Source: Candidatus Omnitrophota bacterium (GTDB lineage: Bacteria > Omnitrophota > Gorgyraeia > Gygaellales > Profunditerraquicolaceae). From it: DNA of 6,886 nt. Where the stretch lies: contig JAHFFQ010000050.1 in the NCBI GenBank assembly GCA_023247875.1, positions 1 to 6,886 on the forward strand, written 5' to 3'. Below are positions 1-6,232 of the stretch, one piece after another (positions within the stretch are counted from its first letter, which is position 1; every line of letters begins with the position of its first letter). A model generated the notes under the pieces. That model was not told the DNA's origin. It saw only the letters and a list, made by a program, of their open reading frames with translations, and ran no database searches. The translations under genes were made by a program, and so were the position numbers.

Positions 1-24
1 CATAAAATAAGGGAATAAATACAG

Positions 25-31
25 AAAAGGA
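25..31 (+). promoter_or_regulatory. Candidate ribosome binding site for the TTG-started aminotransferase
   Basis: AAAAGGA lies 9 nt before the TTG at 41 in an AT-rich leader. It is a modest Shine-Dalgarno match, but it supports the TTG start, because an in-frame TAA at 8-10 closes the frame upstream and no other standard start codon lies between that stop and 41. No convincing promoter can be read in the 40 nt available. Confidence 0.5.
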
Positions 32-40
32 AATAAAAAT

Positions 41-1264
41 TTGGGCCTCATAAGAGAGATACCGCCAACCGCAGGTTGGCCGCTTACAATCAAAAGCTTA
101 ATCCCCTCCTTACTCAAAAGACACCCCAAAGGGTTGCTGGAGGAAGATCTTAAAAAATACCTGGGGGTGCCTTGCGCCCTGCTTACCTGCTCCGGGACTT
201 CCGGATTTTACCTTATCCTGGAGAGCATAAAGAAAATTTCCGGCAGGAAAACCGTGATCATACCGGCCTTTGTATGCCCGCTTATCCCTCTGGCGATAAA
301 AAGGGCCGGGCTTAATATAAAGCCATGCGACATAAATAGGGATAATTTTGATTATGATATAAATATGCTCGGGGGGATCTGCGCTGAAGATAGCGATATC
401 CTGGCTATACTTGCCGTACACCTTGCCGGGATCCCGCTGGACCTGGAAGCCATCAAAGAAACTTCCGGAAAAAATGGAATATTTATTATCGAAGATTGCG
501 CGCAGAGCCTGGGCGCGGAGTATAAGGATAAAAAAACCGGTTCCTTCGGGGATTTTTCTTTTTTCAGCCTGTGCCGCGGTAAAGGCCTGACTATCTATGA
601 AGGCGGGCTGGCGGTAACTACCCTGCCGGGGCAGGCAAAACTATTAACTGATACTGCAAAAGAAATCATGCTCCGAGATAACTTATCCGAATCTTTAAAA
701 ATAGCTGAGCTGTTTGCTTACAGCATATTCTACCGGCCGCGATTTTTCTGGTTTGCCTTTAGAGCGCCACAGATATTCTGGCGGCTGCGCGATAACCGGG
801 TAAGGGCAATGGGAGAATATTTCACCCCTGATTTCCCCGTGCATAAGGTTTCCGCTTTCAGGGAATATATAGGCCACCTTAATTTCCCCCGCCTGAGTGA
901 AGAGCTCGCTAAACAGAGGGAAAAGGCGGCTATTTATTTAAACCGGCTGAAAGATATTCCCGGGATCAAACCAATCTCCGAACCAAGTCAGGCAAAAGCA
1001 AGCTACCCTTACCTCACATTAATTTTTGAAGATGCGCGAAAAAGGAACTCCTGCCTAGATGCTTTTGAAGCTTCCGGGCTAGGGGTGTCTCAAGCATATC
1101 TACACGCAATTTCGGATTACGCTTATTTAAAGGATATTATTCCGCAGGCGCAGTTCACGCATGCCCGGGCCTTAGCGGAAAAAACAATAACTTTAAGCAC
1201 CAACAGCTTCTTAAGGGAGCCGGAATTGGAGAATATAATCAAAAAACTAAAAAGTAAAACATGA
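41..1264 (+). CDS. DegT/DnrJ/EryC1/StrS-family PLP-dependent aminotransferase
   Basis: This is a fold-type I, PLP-dependent enzyme of the DegT/StrS (sugar aminotransferase-like) family, 407 aa, a normal length. Seen in the protein: the N-terminal REIPPTAGWPL stretch typical of the family; CSGTSG near residues 50-55 at the cofactor phosphate site; VHLAGIPLDLEAI at 126-138; IIEDCAQSLGAEY at 149-161, whose Asp152 should contact the pyridine nitrogen; and SLCRGKGLTIYEGG at 176-189, where Lys181 is the expected Schiff-base lysine. Family members usually transaminate keto-sugars from glutamate or glutamine, but some act on non-sugar substrates or only bind the cofactor, so the substrate is unknown. 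The TTG start fits the family N-terminus and a weak ribosome binding site. The stop overlaps the next gene's start by ATGA, which implies translational coupling with the hydrolase. A 7-bp hairpin (64-70 with 74-80) sits just inside the gene. Confidence 0.9.
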   Translation: MGLIREIPPTAGWPLTIKSLIPSLLKRHPKGLLEEDLKKYLGVPCALLTCSGTSGFYLILESIKKISGRKTVIIPAFVCPLIPLAIKRAGLNIKPCDINRDNFDYDINMLGGICAEDSDILAILAVHLAGIPLDLEAIKETSGKNGIFIIEDCAQSLGAEYKDKKTGSFGDFSFFSLCRGKGLTIYEGGLAVTTLPGQAKLLTDTAKEIMLRDNLSESLKIAELFAYSIFYRPRFFWFAFRAPQIFWRLRDNRVRAMGEYFTPDFPVHKVSAFREYIGHLNFPRLSEELAKQREKAAIYLNRLKDIPGIKPISEPSQAKASYPYLTLIFEDARKRNSCLDAFEASGLGVSQAYLHAISDYAYLKDIIPQAQFTHARALAEKTITLSTNSFLREPELENIIKKLKSKT

Positions 1265-2124
1265 TAATCTTTTCACTCAAAGAGGACAGGCGTTTGATCA
1301 CCGATATACCCGACAGCGGATCTTTTATGCCGGGGGATAAAAACCTCTGCTTTCTGATCCACGGGCTCACAGGAACGGCAAAAGAGATGAACTCTATTGC
1401 CCAAAAGTTAAATAAGCAGGGATTTTCCGTAGCTAGCCCTATGATGCTTAACCATAACAAATCCATCTCAAGCCTTAAACGGACCAGCTGGCAGGAGCTT
1501 TATAGTTCTATTCGCGATGAATTCGTCAAATACTCCAATGATTATGAGAATATCTTTGTGGCAGGGCTTTCTTTCGGCGCGTTGATCGGAATATTGCTGG
1601 CGTACGAATTCCCTGAAAAAGTAAAGGCCTTAAACTGTTTCTCCCCTACCCTCTTCTATGATGGCTGGGGCAACCCTAAATCCAGGGTTTTCCTGCCATT
1701 AATTTATAAAACTCCATTTAAATACTGGCTGTATTTTAAGGAGGAATACCCTTATGGCCTGAAAAATGAGCGGCTGCGCTCTAAAGTGGAGAGTTTTTAT
1801 AAAGATGCCCGGCTCTTTGACTATGGCAAGGTGCATCTTTACGGCTACCCGGTTATTCCTGTCTCCTGTATGCACCAGAATTCCCTTCTGGCAAAAAAAG
1901 TGATCTCTGTGCTCAAAAACATCCAAACGCCCATACAACTGCTGCAGGCGAGGGATGATGATGTAACCAGCCCCAAAAACTCTTACTGTATCTATAGCCG
2001 GGTCGGTTCCCGGGAAAAAGAGATAATCTTTCTTGAGGATTCCTATCACATTATCACCGCGGACCAGGAGAGGGACAAGGTCGCCGAGCAAACCGTTGCC
2101 TTTTTTGAGAGATACAGAAGTTAA
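1261..2124 (+). CDS. Alpha/beta hydrolase, carboxylesterase or acylglycerol-lipase-like
   Basis: The 287-aa protein has a serine hydrolase with all catalytic elements in the right order: the oxyanion-hole segment LIHGLTG at 32-38, the nucleophile elbow GLSFG at 102-106 (Ser104), an acidic residue in QARDDDV (Asp232 by the GxxDxxV pattern) and the histidine in SYHIITADQERD (His263). The C-terminal DSYHIITADQERD segment resembles small bacterial carboxylesterases of the Est30 type. The segment between residues 130 and 215, rich in Trp, Tyr and Pro, is probably a lid or cap over the active site. There is no signal peptide, so it should be cytoplasmic. There is no Shine-Dalgarno sequence before its ATG; initiation probably depends on the ATGA overlap with the aminotransferase. 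The pairing suggests that both act on one metabolite, for example hydrolysis of an ester or thioester. The substrate cannot be read from the sequence. Confidence 0.88.
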   Translation: MIIFSLKEDRRLITDIPDSGSFMPGDKNLCFLIHGLTGTAKEMNSIAQKLNKQGFSVASPMMLNHNKSISSLKRTSWQELYSSIRDEFVKYSNDYENIFVAGLSFGALIGILLAYEFPEKVKALNCFSPTLFYDGWGNPKSRVFLPLIYKTPFKYWLYFKEEYPYGLKNERLRSKVESFYKDARLFDYGKVHLYGYPVIPVSCMHQNSLLAKKVISVLKNIQTPIQLLQARDDDVTSPKNSYCIYSRVGSREKEIIFLEDSYHIITADQERDKVAEQTVAFFERYRS

Positions 2125-3050
2125 GAAAATACTTCCCCGAGGATCTTTAGATTAGTCTCTTCATTGACCCGGAGAATGAGGTCATCGGAGCAATGGTCGG
2201 CAGTAACCATCCTGGGATGATCGATCCCGGAAATAACCGCCTTGATCCTGCCGGAGATCCGGGGAGCAGAATAATCCCCGGTTATATCCAAGCCGATTAT
2301 ATCCAGGTTCTCCCGCATGATCTTCAGCATAGTTAAAAGCTGATCCAGCCGCAGGCACCCCTCCTCCCAGTTAGTAAGCGCGAATTCCTTTTTAAGACAA
2401 TCTTTGTCTATCGAGATGTAGACCTTCTGAGAAGGAAAGCGCCTGATCAGCTTCAAGGTAAACTCACCCAACTCCTCCTTTTCTAATGTATGCCAGGTAA
2501 CTTTATCCGAAAATAGGCCTCTCTTGACAATTATTGAATTATTGGCCGGGAGGTGCCTGAAAAAAATGCGGCTGTATTTATGGCTATAGGGATAGATCTC
2601 CAGGCGGTTCTCTCGTAAGGCGCCAAGATTGCCTGTCTCTAACGCAGCAGAGGACAGGTCTCCGGAACCTGTGCCTAAAAGCAGTGTCTTCAGGATATTT
2701 TTATTTTCCAGCGCGCGGCTTACCCATGAACCGCAGCCAAAACGCGGAGGCAGGATATCCCAATCAGGGTGAGAATCAAACACAACCAGGCAGAAAGGAT
2801 GATCAATTGAGCTGGTCAATAATTCGCTTATATGGTGAAAATCCCCTGAGCCTAAAAAGGTAGGATTATTTTTCCCGGAGGGAGAAAGCGCCCCTGATAT
2901 TCTTTTACACAGGGCACCCGGCATATAAAGCCTGGCGGAAGAAGCAAGCCCGGTTAGGTCGATGATCTCGGATTGATATCGCGAAAGAAGCCCGGATTGC
3001 CGGATAACGCTGTTATCAAAATTTAATAGGCGGATGCACTTATCCAGCAT
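2121..3050 (-). CDS. Arginase/ureohydrolase-fold metalloprotein of altered specificity
   Basis: The 309-aa protein shows the binuclear-metal signature of the arginase/agmatinase/formiminoglutamase superfamily: GSGDFHH at 67-73 (His72 or His73 as the first ligand), DSHPDWD at 92-98 (Asp92, His94, Asp96) and SIDKD at 213-217 (Asp215, Asp217). All six ligands are therefore present, probably for Mn(II). The stretch after SIDKDC follows the ureohydrolase pattern but is diverged (NWEEG at 227-231). In arginases the motif after this ends in D-x-V-E, whose Glu holds the guanidinium; here it reads LDITGDYS at 254-261, with Gly258 at that place. The histidine seen after the DxHxD motif in arginases also appears to be lost (CGSWV at 106-110). 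A hydrolase of a linear C-N bond is likely, but arginase activity itself is doubtful. The ATG follows the aminotransferase stop as TAATG, with no strong ribosome binding site, so translation is probably coupled. Its stop overlaps that of the convergent hydrolase. Confidence 0.8.
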   Translation of the reverse strand: MLDKCIRLLNFDNSVIRQSGLLSRYQSEIIDLTGLASSARLYMPGALCKRISGALSPSGKNNPTFLGSGDFHHISELLTSSIDHPFCLVVFDSHPDWDILPPRFGCGSWVSRALENKNILKTLLLGTGSGDLSSAALETGNLGALRENRLEIYPYSHKYSRIFFRHLPANNSIIVKRGLFSDKVTWHTLEKEELGEFTLKLIRRFPSQKVYISIDKDCLKKEFALTNWEEGCLRLDQLLTMLKIMRENLDIIGLDITGDYSAPRISGRIKAVISGIDHPRMVTADHCSDDLILRVNEETNLKILGEVFS

Positions 3051-4465
3051 TAAGACTTTTTAAGCGCCTTACCTAAAGCCTCCTCCAGGAGATCCACCCC
3101 CAGGTCAATCTCCTCTTCGGTGATATAGAATGAAGGGGCAATAGTAAAAACATTCTTATAATAACCGCCGACATCCAGGATCAGGCCGCGCCGTTTACCC
3201 CGAGAGCCCAAAGAGCCGCTTAACCCCAGGTTTACAATCTTATCAGTCAGTTCTTTATTGGGGGTGTAACCATCCCTCTGGCATATCTCCATCCTTAAAG
3301 CCAGGCCGATCCCATCCACATCCCCGATCTGCGGGTATTTCTTCTGCAGTTTTTTAAGCTGCGAAATAAAATACCTGCCTTTCTTGGATATGGAAGTAGA
3401 AAAATCCGATTCCTCGATCAGCTTCATTACCTCAAGGCCTACGGATGTGCCCAGAGGATTGGATGAAAATGTCGCGTGGGTTGAACCCGGAGGAAAGACG
3501 TCGGGTGAGATAAGCTTCTCCTTAGCCCAGACACCTGAAATTGGATTTAATCCGTTGGTCAGGGCCTTGCCGAAAACAATGATATCGGGGGCAACGTTAA
3601 AATGCTCTATTGCCCAGAACTTCCCCGTGCGGAAGAACCCCATCTGTATCTCATCGTCGATAAAAAGGATGCCGTAGCGGTCCAATATCTCTTTTAACCC
3701 TGAGAAATAATCCTCGGGGGGAACAATATAGCCGCCTGTTCCCTGGATCGCCTCAACGTAGAAAGCGGCGAATTCGCATTTGTTGTTCTTTTTGTTCACT
3801 ACCGAGTGGTATTCGGTCTCAAAAAGCCTCTCAAATTGTTTCAGGCAGTATAGGTCGCAGAAATCCCTTTTTTTGTCATAAGGGCACCTGAAACAGTAAG
3901 GGTAAGGCACGAACATCGCCCTGTCCCCGAAATGACCGAAGCGCTCCCTGTAGCGGAAGCTTGAGGTGATCGCCGAGGCGCCTAAAGTCCTGCCGTGATA
4001 ACCGCCCATAAAGGCAAAAACCAGGCTCCTGCCGGACTGGTTGCGGACTAATTTCAGCGAATCCTCCAGGGCGCTTGAGCCTCCGACATTAAAATGCACC
4101 CTTCCCTTTTCTTCAAAGGTGCGTTCATTCTTTTGCGCAAGTTTGGCGGCAAGCTGGATCTTCTCCTCATGCAGATACTGGCAGGCAAGCTGCGGTAATT
4201 TATCGATCTGCTCCTTTAACGCGGTATTCAGGCGCTTATTCCTGTAGCCGAAATTAGCCGCCGAATACCACATCTGCAGGTCCAGGTATTCGGTCCCTTC
4301 ATGGTCATAAAGATAGCTGCCCTCGCAGGATTTAAATATATTAAGCTTCTCGGCATAATGCACGGTGTCCCCCCACGAACAATATTTCGCCTCTAAATCC
4401 AGGAGCTTGTCATGGTTGGCATCCGTCCGGTTAAGCGCTATTTTGGTCAATTGTTTAGGGCTCAT
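3050..4465 (-). CDS. Class III PLP-dependent aminotransferase with a Cys4 insertion
   Basis: The 471-aa enzyme belongs to the class III (omega-aminotransferase) family, which includes ornithine, 4-aminobutyrate and acetylornithine aminotransferases and some amino-acid racemases. Visible landmarks: GGSSALEDSLKLVR at 128-141 for phosphate binding, GGYHGRTLGA at 154-163, VEAIQGTGGY at 237-246, FIDDEIQMGFFRTGKFWA at 268-285 with Asp271 facing the pyridine nitrogen, IIVFGKALTNG at 295-305 with Lys300 as the Schiff-base lysine, and STHATFSSNPLG at 328-339. A C-x2-C-x8-C-x3-C cluster (Cys191, 194, 203, 207) follows the GGYHGRT region; similar clusters occur in some archaeal and anaerobe class III enzymes. 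An aminotransferase of a terminal amino group or aldehyde is likely; an amino-acid racemase is an alternative. It starts in an ATGA overlap with the phosphatase gene, behind a strong ribosome binding site, and its stop overlaps the ureohydrolase start. Confidence 0.92.
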   Translation of the reverse strand: MSPKQLTKIALNRTDANHDKLLDLEAKYCSWGDTVHYAEKLNIFKSCEGSYLYDHEGTEYLDLQMWYSAANFGYRNKRLNTALKEQIDKLPQLACQYLHEEKIQLAAKLAQKNERTFEEKGRVHFNVGGSSALEDSLKLVRNQSGRSLVFAFMGGYHGRTLGASAITSSFRYRERFGHFGDRAMFVPYPYCFRCPYDKKRDFCDLYCLKQFERLFETEYHSVVNKKNNKCEFAAFYVEAIQGTGGYIVPPEDYFSGLKEILDRYGILFIDDEIQMGFFRTGKFWAIEHFNVAPDIIVFGKALTNGLNPISGVWAKEKLISPDVFPPGSTHATFSSNPLGTSVGLEVMKLIEESDFSTSISKKGRYFISQLKKLQKKYPQIGDVDGIGLALRMEICQRDGYTPNKELTDKIVNLGLSGSLGSRGKRRGLILDVGGYYKNVFTIAPSFYITEEEIDLGVDLLEEALGKALKKS

Positions 4466-5136
4466 TTTACCTTCCTTTTTAAGTAGATGAATACGTCTTT
4501 AAGGTTACGAAAGGCCACATAATCCAGCTTGCTGTCTTTGAAGTGCCGCAGGAGGCTGTCCTTGGCAAAAACCACATTAGCATACTTGGCCGGGCAGACA
4601 TCCGAAGCGCCGTCCCCGACATAAAATATTATAGAACCTTTTGGCGATTCTGCCAAAAGGTTTTTTGTCTTACAATGCGCGCAGATCTGGCAATCCTTGT
4701 TCTTAAAAGGATAATCCGTAGTCACCCTATTACGGGTAAACTTGAGCTTGTTGGCGAAAACCTTCGGATTTTTTATGTCGTTGGTCTTTAAAACCCGGTT
4801 AAGTATATAATCAAAGTTGTCGCTCAAGATCACGATTTTTATTTTCTTGTGCCGCAGGAACCTGTAGAACTCTTTGAAATAAGGATCAAGCTTTATCTTG
4901 GGCAGGTAAGCATCCAGGGAGCGTTTATTTAAGTCCATGCCCCTAAGCTGGCCTTCCAGGCAGGTCTTTGAGCCGATCCTGCCGCTCCTCCACCTTTTCT
5001 CCAACTCTACCCAGCGGTCATCCCGCGAAAAAAGCAAAAGCATATTGTCAAAGACATCGCAGGTAGCGATGGTATTGTCAAAATCGAAGAAGATGACGAT
5101 TTTTCTAGGATCGAACTGGCTGTTTTTATCGCCCAT
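4462..5136 (-). CDS. MtnX-like HAD-IB family phosphatase
   Basis: The 224-aa protein is a haloacid dehalogenase-superfamily phosphatase of the phosphoserine phosphatase/MtnX type. The four motifs are intact: I, FFDFDNT at 16-22 (nucleophile Asp18, acid/base Asp20); II, ILSDN at 103-107 (Ser105); III, Lys156 in CKTKNLL; IV, GDGASD at 174-179 (Asp175, Asp179 for Mg2+). Cys149, Cys152 and Cys155 (CQICAHC) sit directly before motif III, as cysteines do in Bacillus MtnX, and the C-terminal NVVFAKDSLL also resembles MtnX. MtnX itself removes a phosphate in methionine salvage, but motif II reads SDN where I recall SGG in MtnX, and no other salvage gene is present, so the substrate is probably different. 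It lies 15 nt after the radical SAM gene and overlaps the aminotransferase by ATGA. No signal peptide is seen. Confidence 0.87.
   Translation of the reverse strand: MGDKNSQFDPRKIVIFFDFDNTIATCDVFDNMLLLFSRDDRWVELEKRWRSGRIGSKTCLEGQLRGMDLNKRSLDAYLPKIKLDPYFKEFYRFLRHKKIKIVILSDNFDYILNRVLKTNDIKNPKVFANKLKFTRNRVTTDYPFKNKDCQICAHCKTKNLLAESPKGSIIFYVGDGASDVCPAKYANVVFAKDSLLRHFKDSKLDYVAFRNLKDVFIYLKRKVK
4470..4476 (-). promoter_or_regulatory. Strong ribosome binding site for the class III aminotransferase
   Basis: On the - strand AGGAAGG precedes the ATG at 4465, with TAAA between. It lies inside the last codons of the phosphatase gene. It is the best Shine-Dalgarno match in the window and fixes the start within the ATGA overlap. 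The aminotransferase may therefore be translated more strongly than its neighbours. Confidence 0.7.
4635..4662. repeat. Perfect 11-bp inverted repeat inside the phosphatase gene
   Basis: AACCTTTTGGC at 4635-4645 pairs exactly with GCCAAAAGGTT at 4652-4662 around a 6-nt loop. On the + strand it runs straight into a T-run (4661-4666), the shape of an intrinsic terminator, although it is antisense to the gene. On the - strand the same stem would form in the mRNA between the codons for motif III and motif IV, followed only by a weak AT-rich stretch. It could stop antisense transcription, or it may be a chance result of the codons for Asn-Leu-Leu-Ala and Ser-Pro-Lys-Gly. Confidence 0.4.
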
Positions 5137-5148
5137 TTTTTTATATTA

Positions 5149-5153
5149 CCCCT
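5149..5153 (-). promoter_or_regulatory. Candidate ribosome binding site for the HAD phosphatase
   Basis: AGGGG on the - strand overlaps the TAG stop codon of the radical SAM gene and lies 12 nt before the phosphatase ATG at 5136. The spacing is longer than the usual 5-9 nt and is filled with A and T. The position suggests that a ribosome finishing the upstream gene could re-initiate here. Confidence 0.45.
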
Positions 5154-6174
5154 AAGCCCGGTAACTGTCAATATCAAAAATTCCGGCTAGATCTGCCTGG
5201 CAAAACGCGCATTTACCTTGCGCAACGTGCAACTGCTTTATTCCAAACCCTTCCCTCTTGATGAGCAGTTTTTTACATGAGGCGCAGAAGGTATCCTGAC
5301 CCCAACCGTAAACATTCCCCGCGTAAACATGGTGTAACCCGGCATCTTTTCCCAGATCATAAGCAAGCCTAAGAGTGCTTTCAGGGGTACTGGCATAATC
5401 TTTGAACTTGTAATCCGGGTGAAAGCGGGAAATATGCCAGGGGATATCCTTGCCTACCGAAGCAATAAAATCAGCGATGCCGGAGAGCTCATCCGGAGTG
5501 TCATTCGCGCCCGGGATCACCAGGGTCGTGATCTCTATCCAGACCCCCGCTTCCTTCAATAAGCGGATAGATTCAAGGACCGGCGCAAGATGGCCGGAGC
5601 ATATCTTCTTGTAAGAGCTGTCCTCAAAAAACTTTAAATCTACGTTGGCCGCATCCAGATACGGCTTGAGCATGGAGATGGTCTGAGAAGTCATATAGCC
5701 GTTGGTAACAAATATGTTGCGCAGGCCCTGCTCTTTGGCTAATTGTGCCGTCTCCAGGGCAAACTCAAAATAAATCGTCGGCTCAGTATAGGTATAAGCT
5801 ATGCTCCTGCAACCGTTCTCTTTAGCTAGTTTGACAATTTTATCCGGGGTGGAAGGCTCTCCGGGATTGCGATTGATAAAATCAAGCTGGGAGATCTGCC
5901 AATTCTGGCAGAAGGCGCAACGGAAATTGCATCCGGCGCTGGCAATGGAAAAAGCGGTTGAGCCGGGGAGAAAATGATACAGCGGTTTTTTCTCAACCGG
6001 GTCAATATTGGATGCGACGATCTTGCCGTAATTATGCGCGTATAAAATCCCTTTGATATTCTGCCTTACCCCGCAGAAACCGAATTGACCCTCCAGGATC
6101 CTGCATTTATGGCTGCAGAGGAAACAATCTACCTTTTCCTCCTCTAAAGCGGTATAAAGCAGGGCTTCTTTCAT
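5152..6174 (-). CDS. amrS: AmmeMemoRadiSam-system radical SAM enzyme (AmrS-like)
   Basis: The 340-aa protein has the features of the AmrS family of radical S-adenosylmethionine enzymes: CNFRCAFC at 82-89 (Cys82, Cys86, Cys89 bind the 4Fe-4S cluster), the family's Cys-rich N-terminus (Cys17, 20, 24, 34), PVEKKPLYHFLPGS at 59-72, YTYTEPTIYFEF at 127-138 and HISRFHPDYKFKD at 247-259. A C-terminal four-Cys pattern (Cys297, 300, 322, 325) may bind zinc or another cluster. The length is typical. The family is named for its genomic links to AMMECR1 and Memo proteins; neither partner is in this window, and I do not assign a reaction. The ATG is supported by the conserved N-terminus, but no Shine-Dalgarno sequence lies close to it; instead a hairpin ends 9 nt upstream. 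It probably leads the phosphatase-aminotransferase-ureohydrolase set and may share transcription from the tRNA thiolation gene. Confidence 0.9.
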   Translation of the reverse strand: MKEALLYTALEEEKVDCFLCSHKCRILEGQFGFCGVRQNIKGILYAHNYGKIVASNIDPVEKKPLYHFLPGSTAFSIASAGCNFRCAFCQNWQISQLDFINRNPGEPSTPDKIVKLAKENGCRSIAYTYTEPTIYFEFALETAQLAKEQGLRNIFVTNGYMTSQTISMLKPYLDAANVDLKFFEDSSYKKICSGHLAPVLESIRLLKEAGVWIEITTLVIPGANDTPDELSGIADFIASVGKDIPWHISRFHPDYKFKDYASTPESTLRLAYDLGKDAGLHHVYAGNVYGWGQDTFCASCKKLLIKREGFGIKQLHVAQGKCAFCQADLAGIFDIDSYRA

Positions 6175-6177
6175 ATT
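6167..6177. repeat. Left copy of an 11-bp direct repeat
   Basis: TCTTTCATATT (AATATGAAAGA on the - strand) contains the start codon and first codons of the radical SAM gene. An identical copy lies at 6280-6290. The match ends sharply on both sides, as expected of a target-site duplication. Chance identity of 11 bases in so short a region is unlikely, though the AT-rich composition raises the odds. Confidence 0.6.
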
Positions 6178-6183
6178 TAATGA

Positions 6184-6225
6184 GCGCTTAACTTACGAAT
6201 ACGCAGTATGAGTAAGTTAATGCGC
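6184..6225. repeat. Hairpin just upstream of the radical SAM start
   Basis: TTAACTTAC at 6188-6196 pairs with GTAAGTTAA at 6212-6220. The stem continues outward by GCGC (6184-6187 with 6222-6225) after a single unpaired base at 6221. It continues inward by ATAC/GTAT (6199-6202 with 6206-6209) around a GCA loop, past a 2x2 mismatch (GA opposite GA on the + strand). Seventeen pairs in 42 nt is far more than expected by chance. In the - strand transcript it ends 9 nt before the radical SAM ATG. It lacks a T-run, so it does not look like an intrinsic terminator. Confidence 0.6.
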
Positions 6226-6232
6226 GAATTAA

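Noticed and set aside
64..80. Hairpin GCCAACC/GGTTGGC with a 3-nt loop just inside the DegT-type gene, possibly affecting translation initiation.
   Set aside because: It is only 7 bp and encodes the conserved Pro-Pro-Thr-Ala-Gly-Trp segment, so codon choice explains it adequately.
1699..2091. Open frame of 130 codons on the - strand.
   Set aside because: It is opposite the alpha/beta hydrolase, whose triad motifs are intact; the antisense protein has no recognisable domain.
2259..2281. Stem CCGGGGA/TCCCCGG with a 9-nt loop, considered as a terminator for the + strand operon.
   Set aside because: It lies 135 nt beyond the stop inside the opposing gene, has a long loop and no T-run.
2521..2560. 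TTGACA at about 2524 as a promoter -35 box on the + strand.
   Set aside because: No -10 hexamer lies at the expected distance, and it is inside the ureohydrolase gene on the opposite strand.
3384..3677. Open frame of 97 codons on the + strand.
   Set aside because: It is antisense to the clearly conserved class III aminotransferase, covers its catalytic region, and has no homology I recognise.
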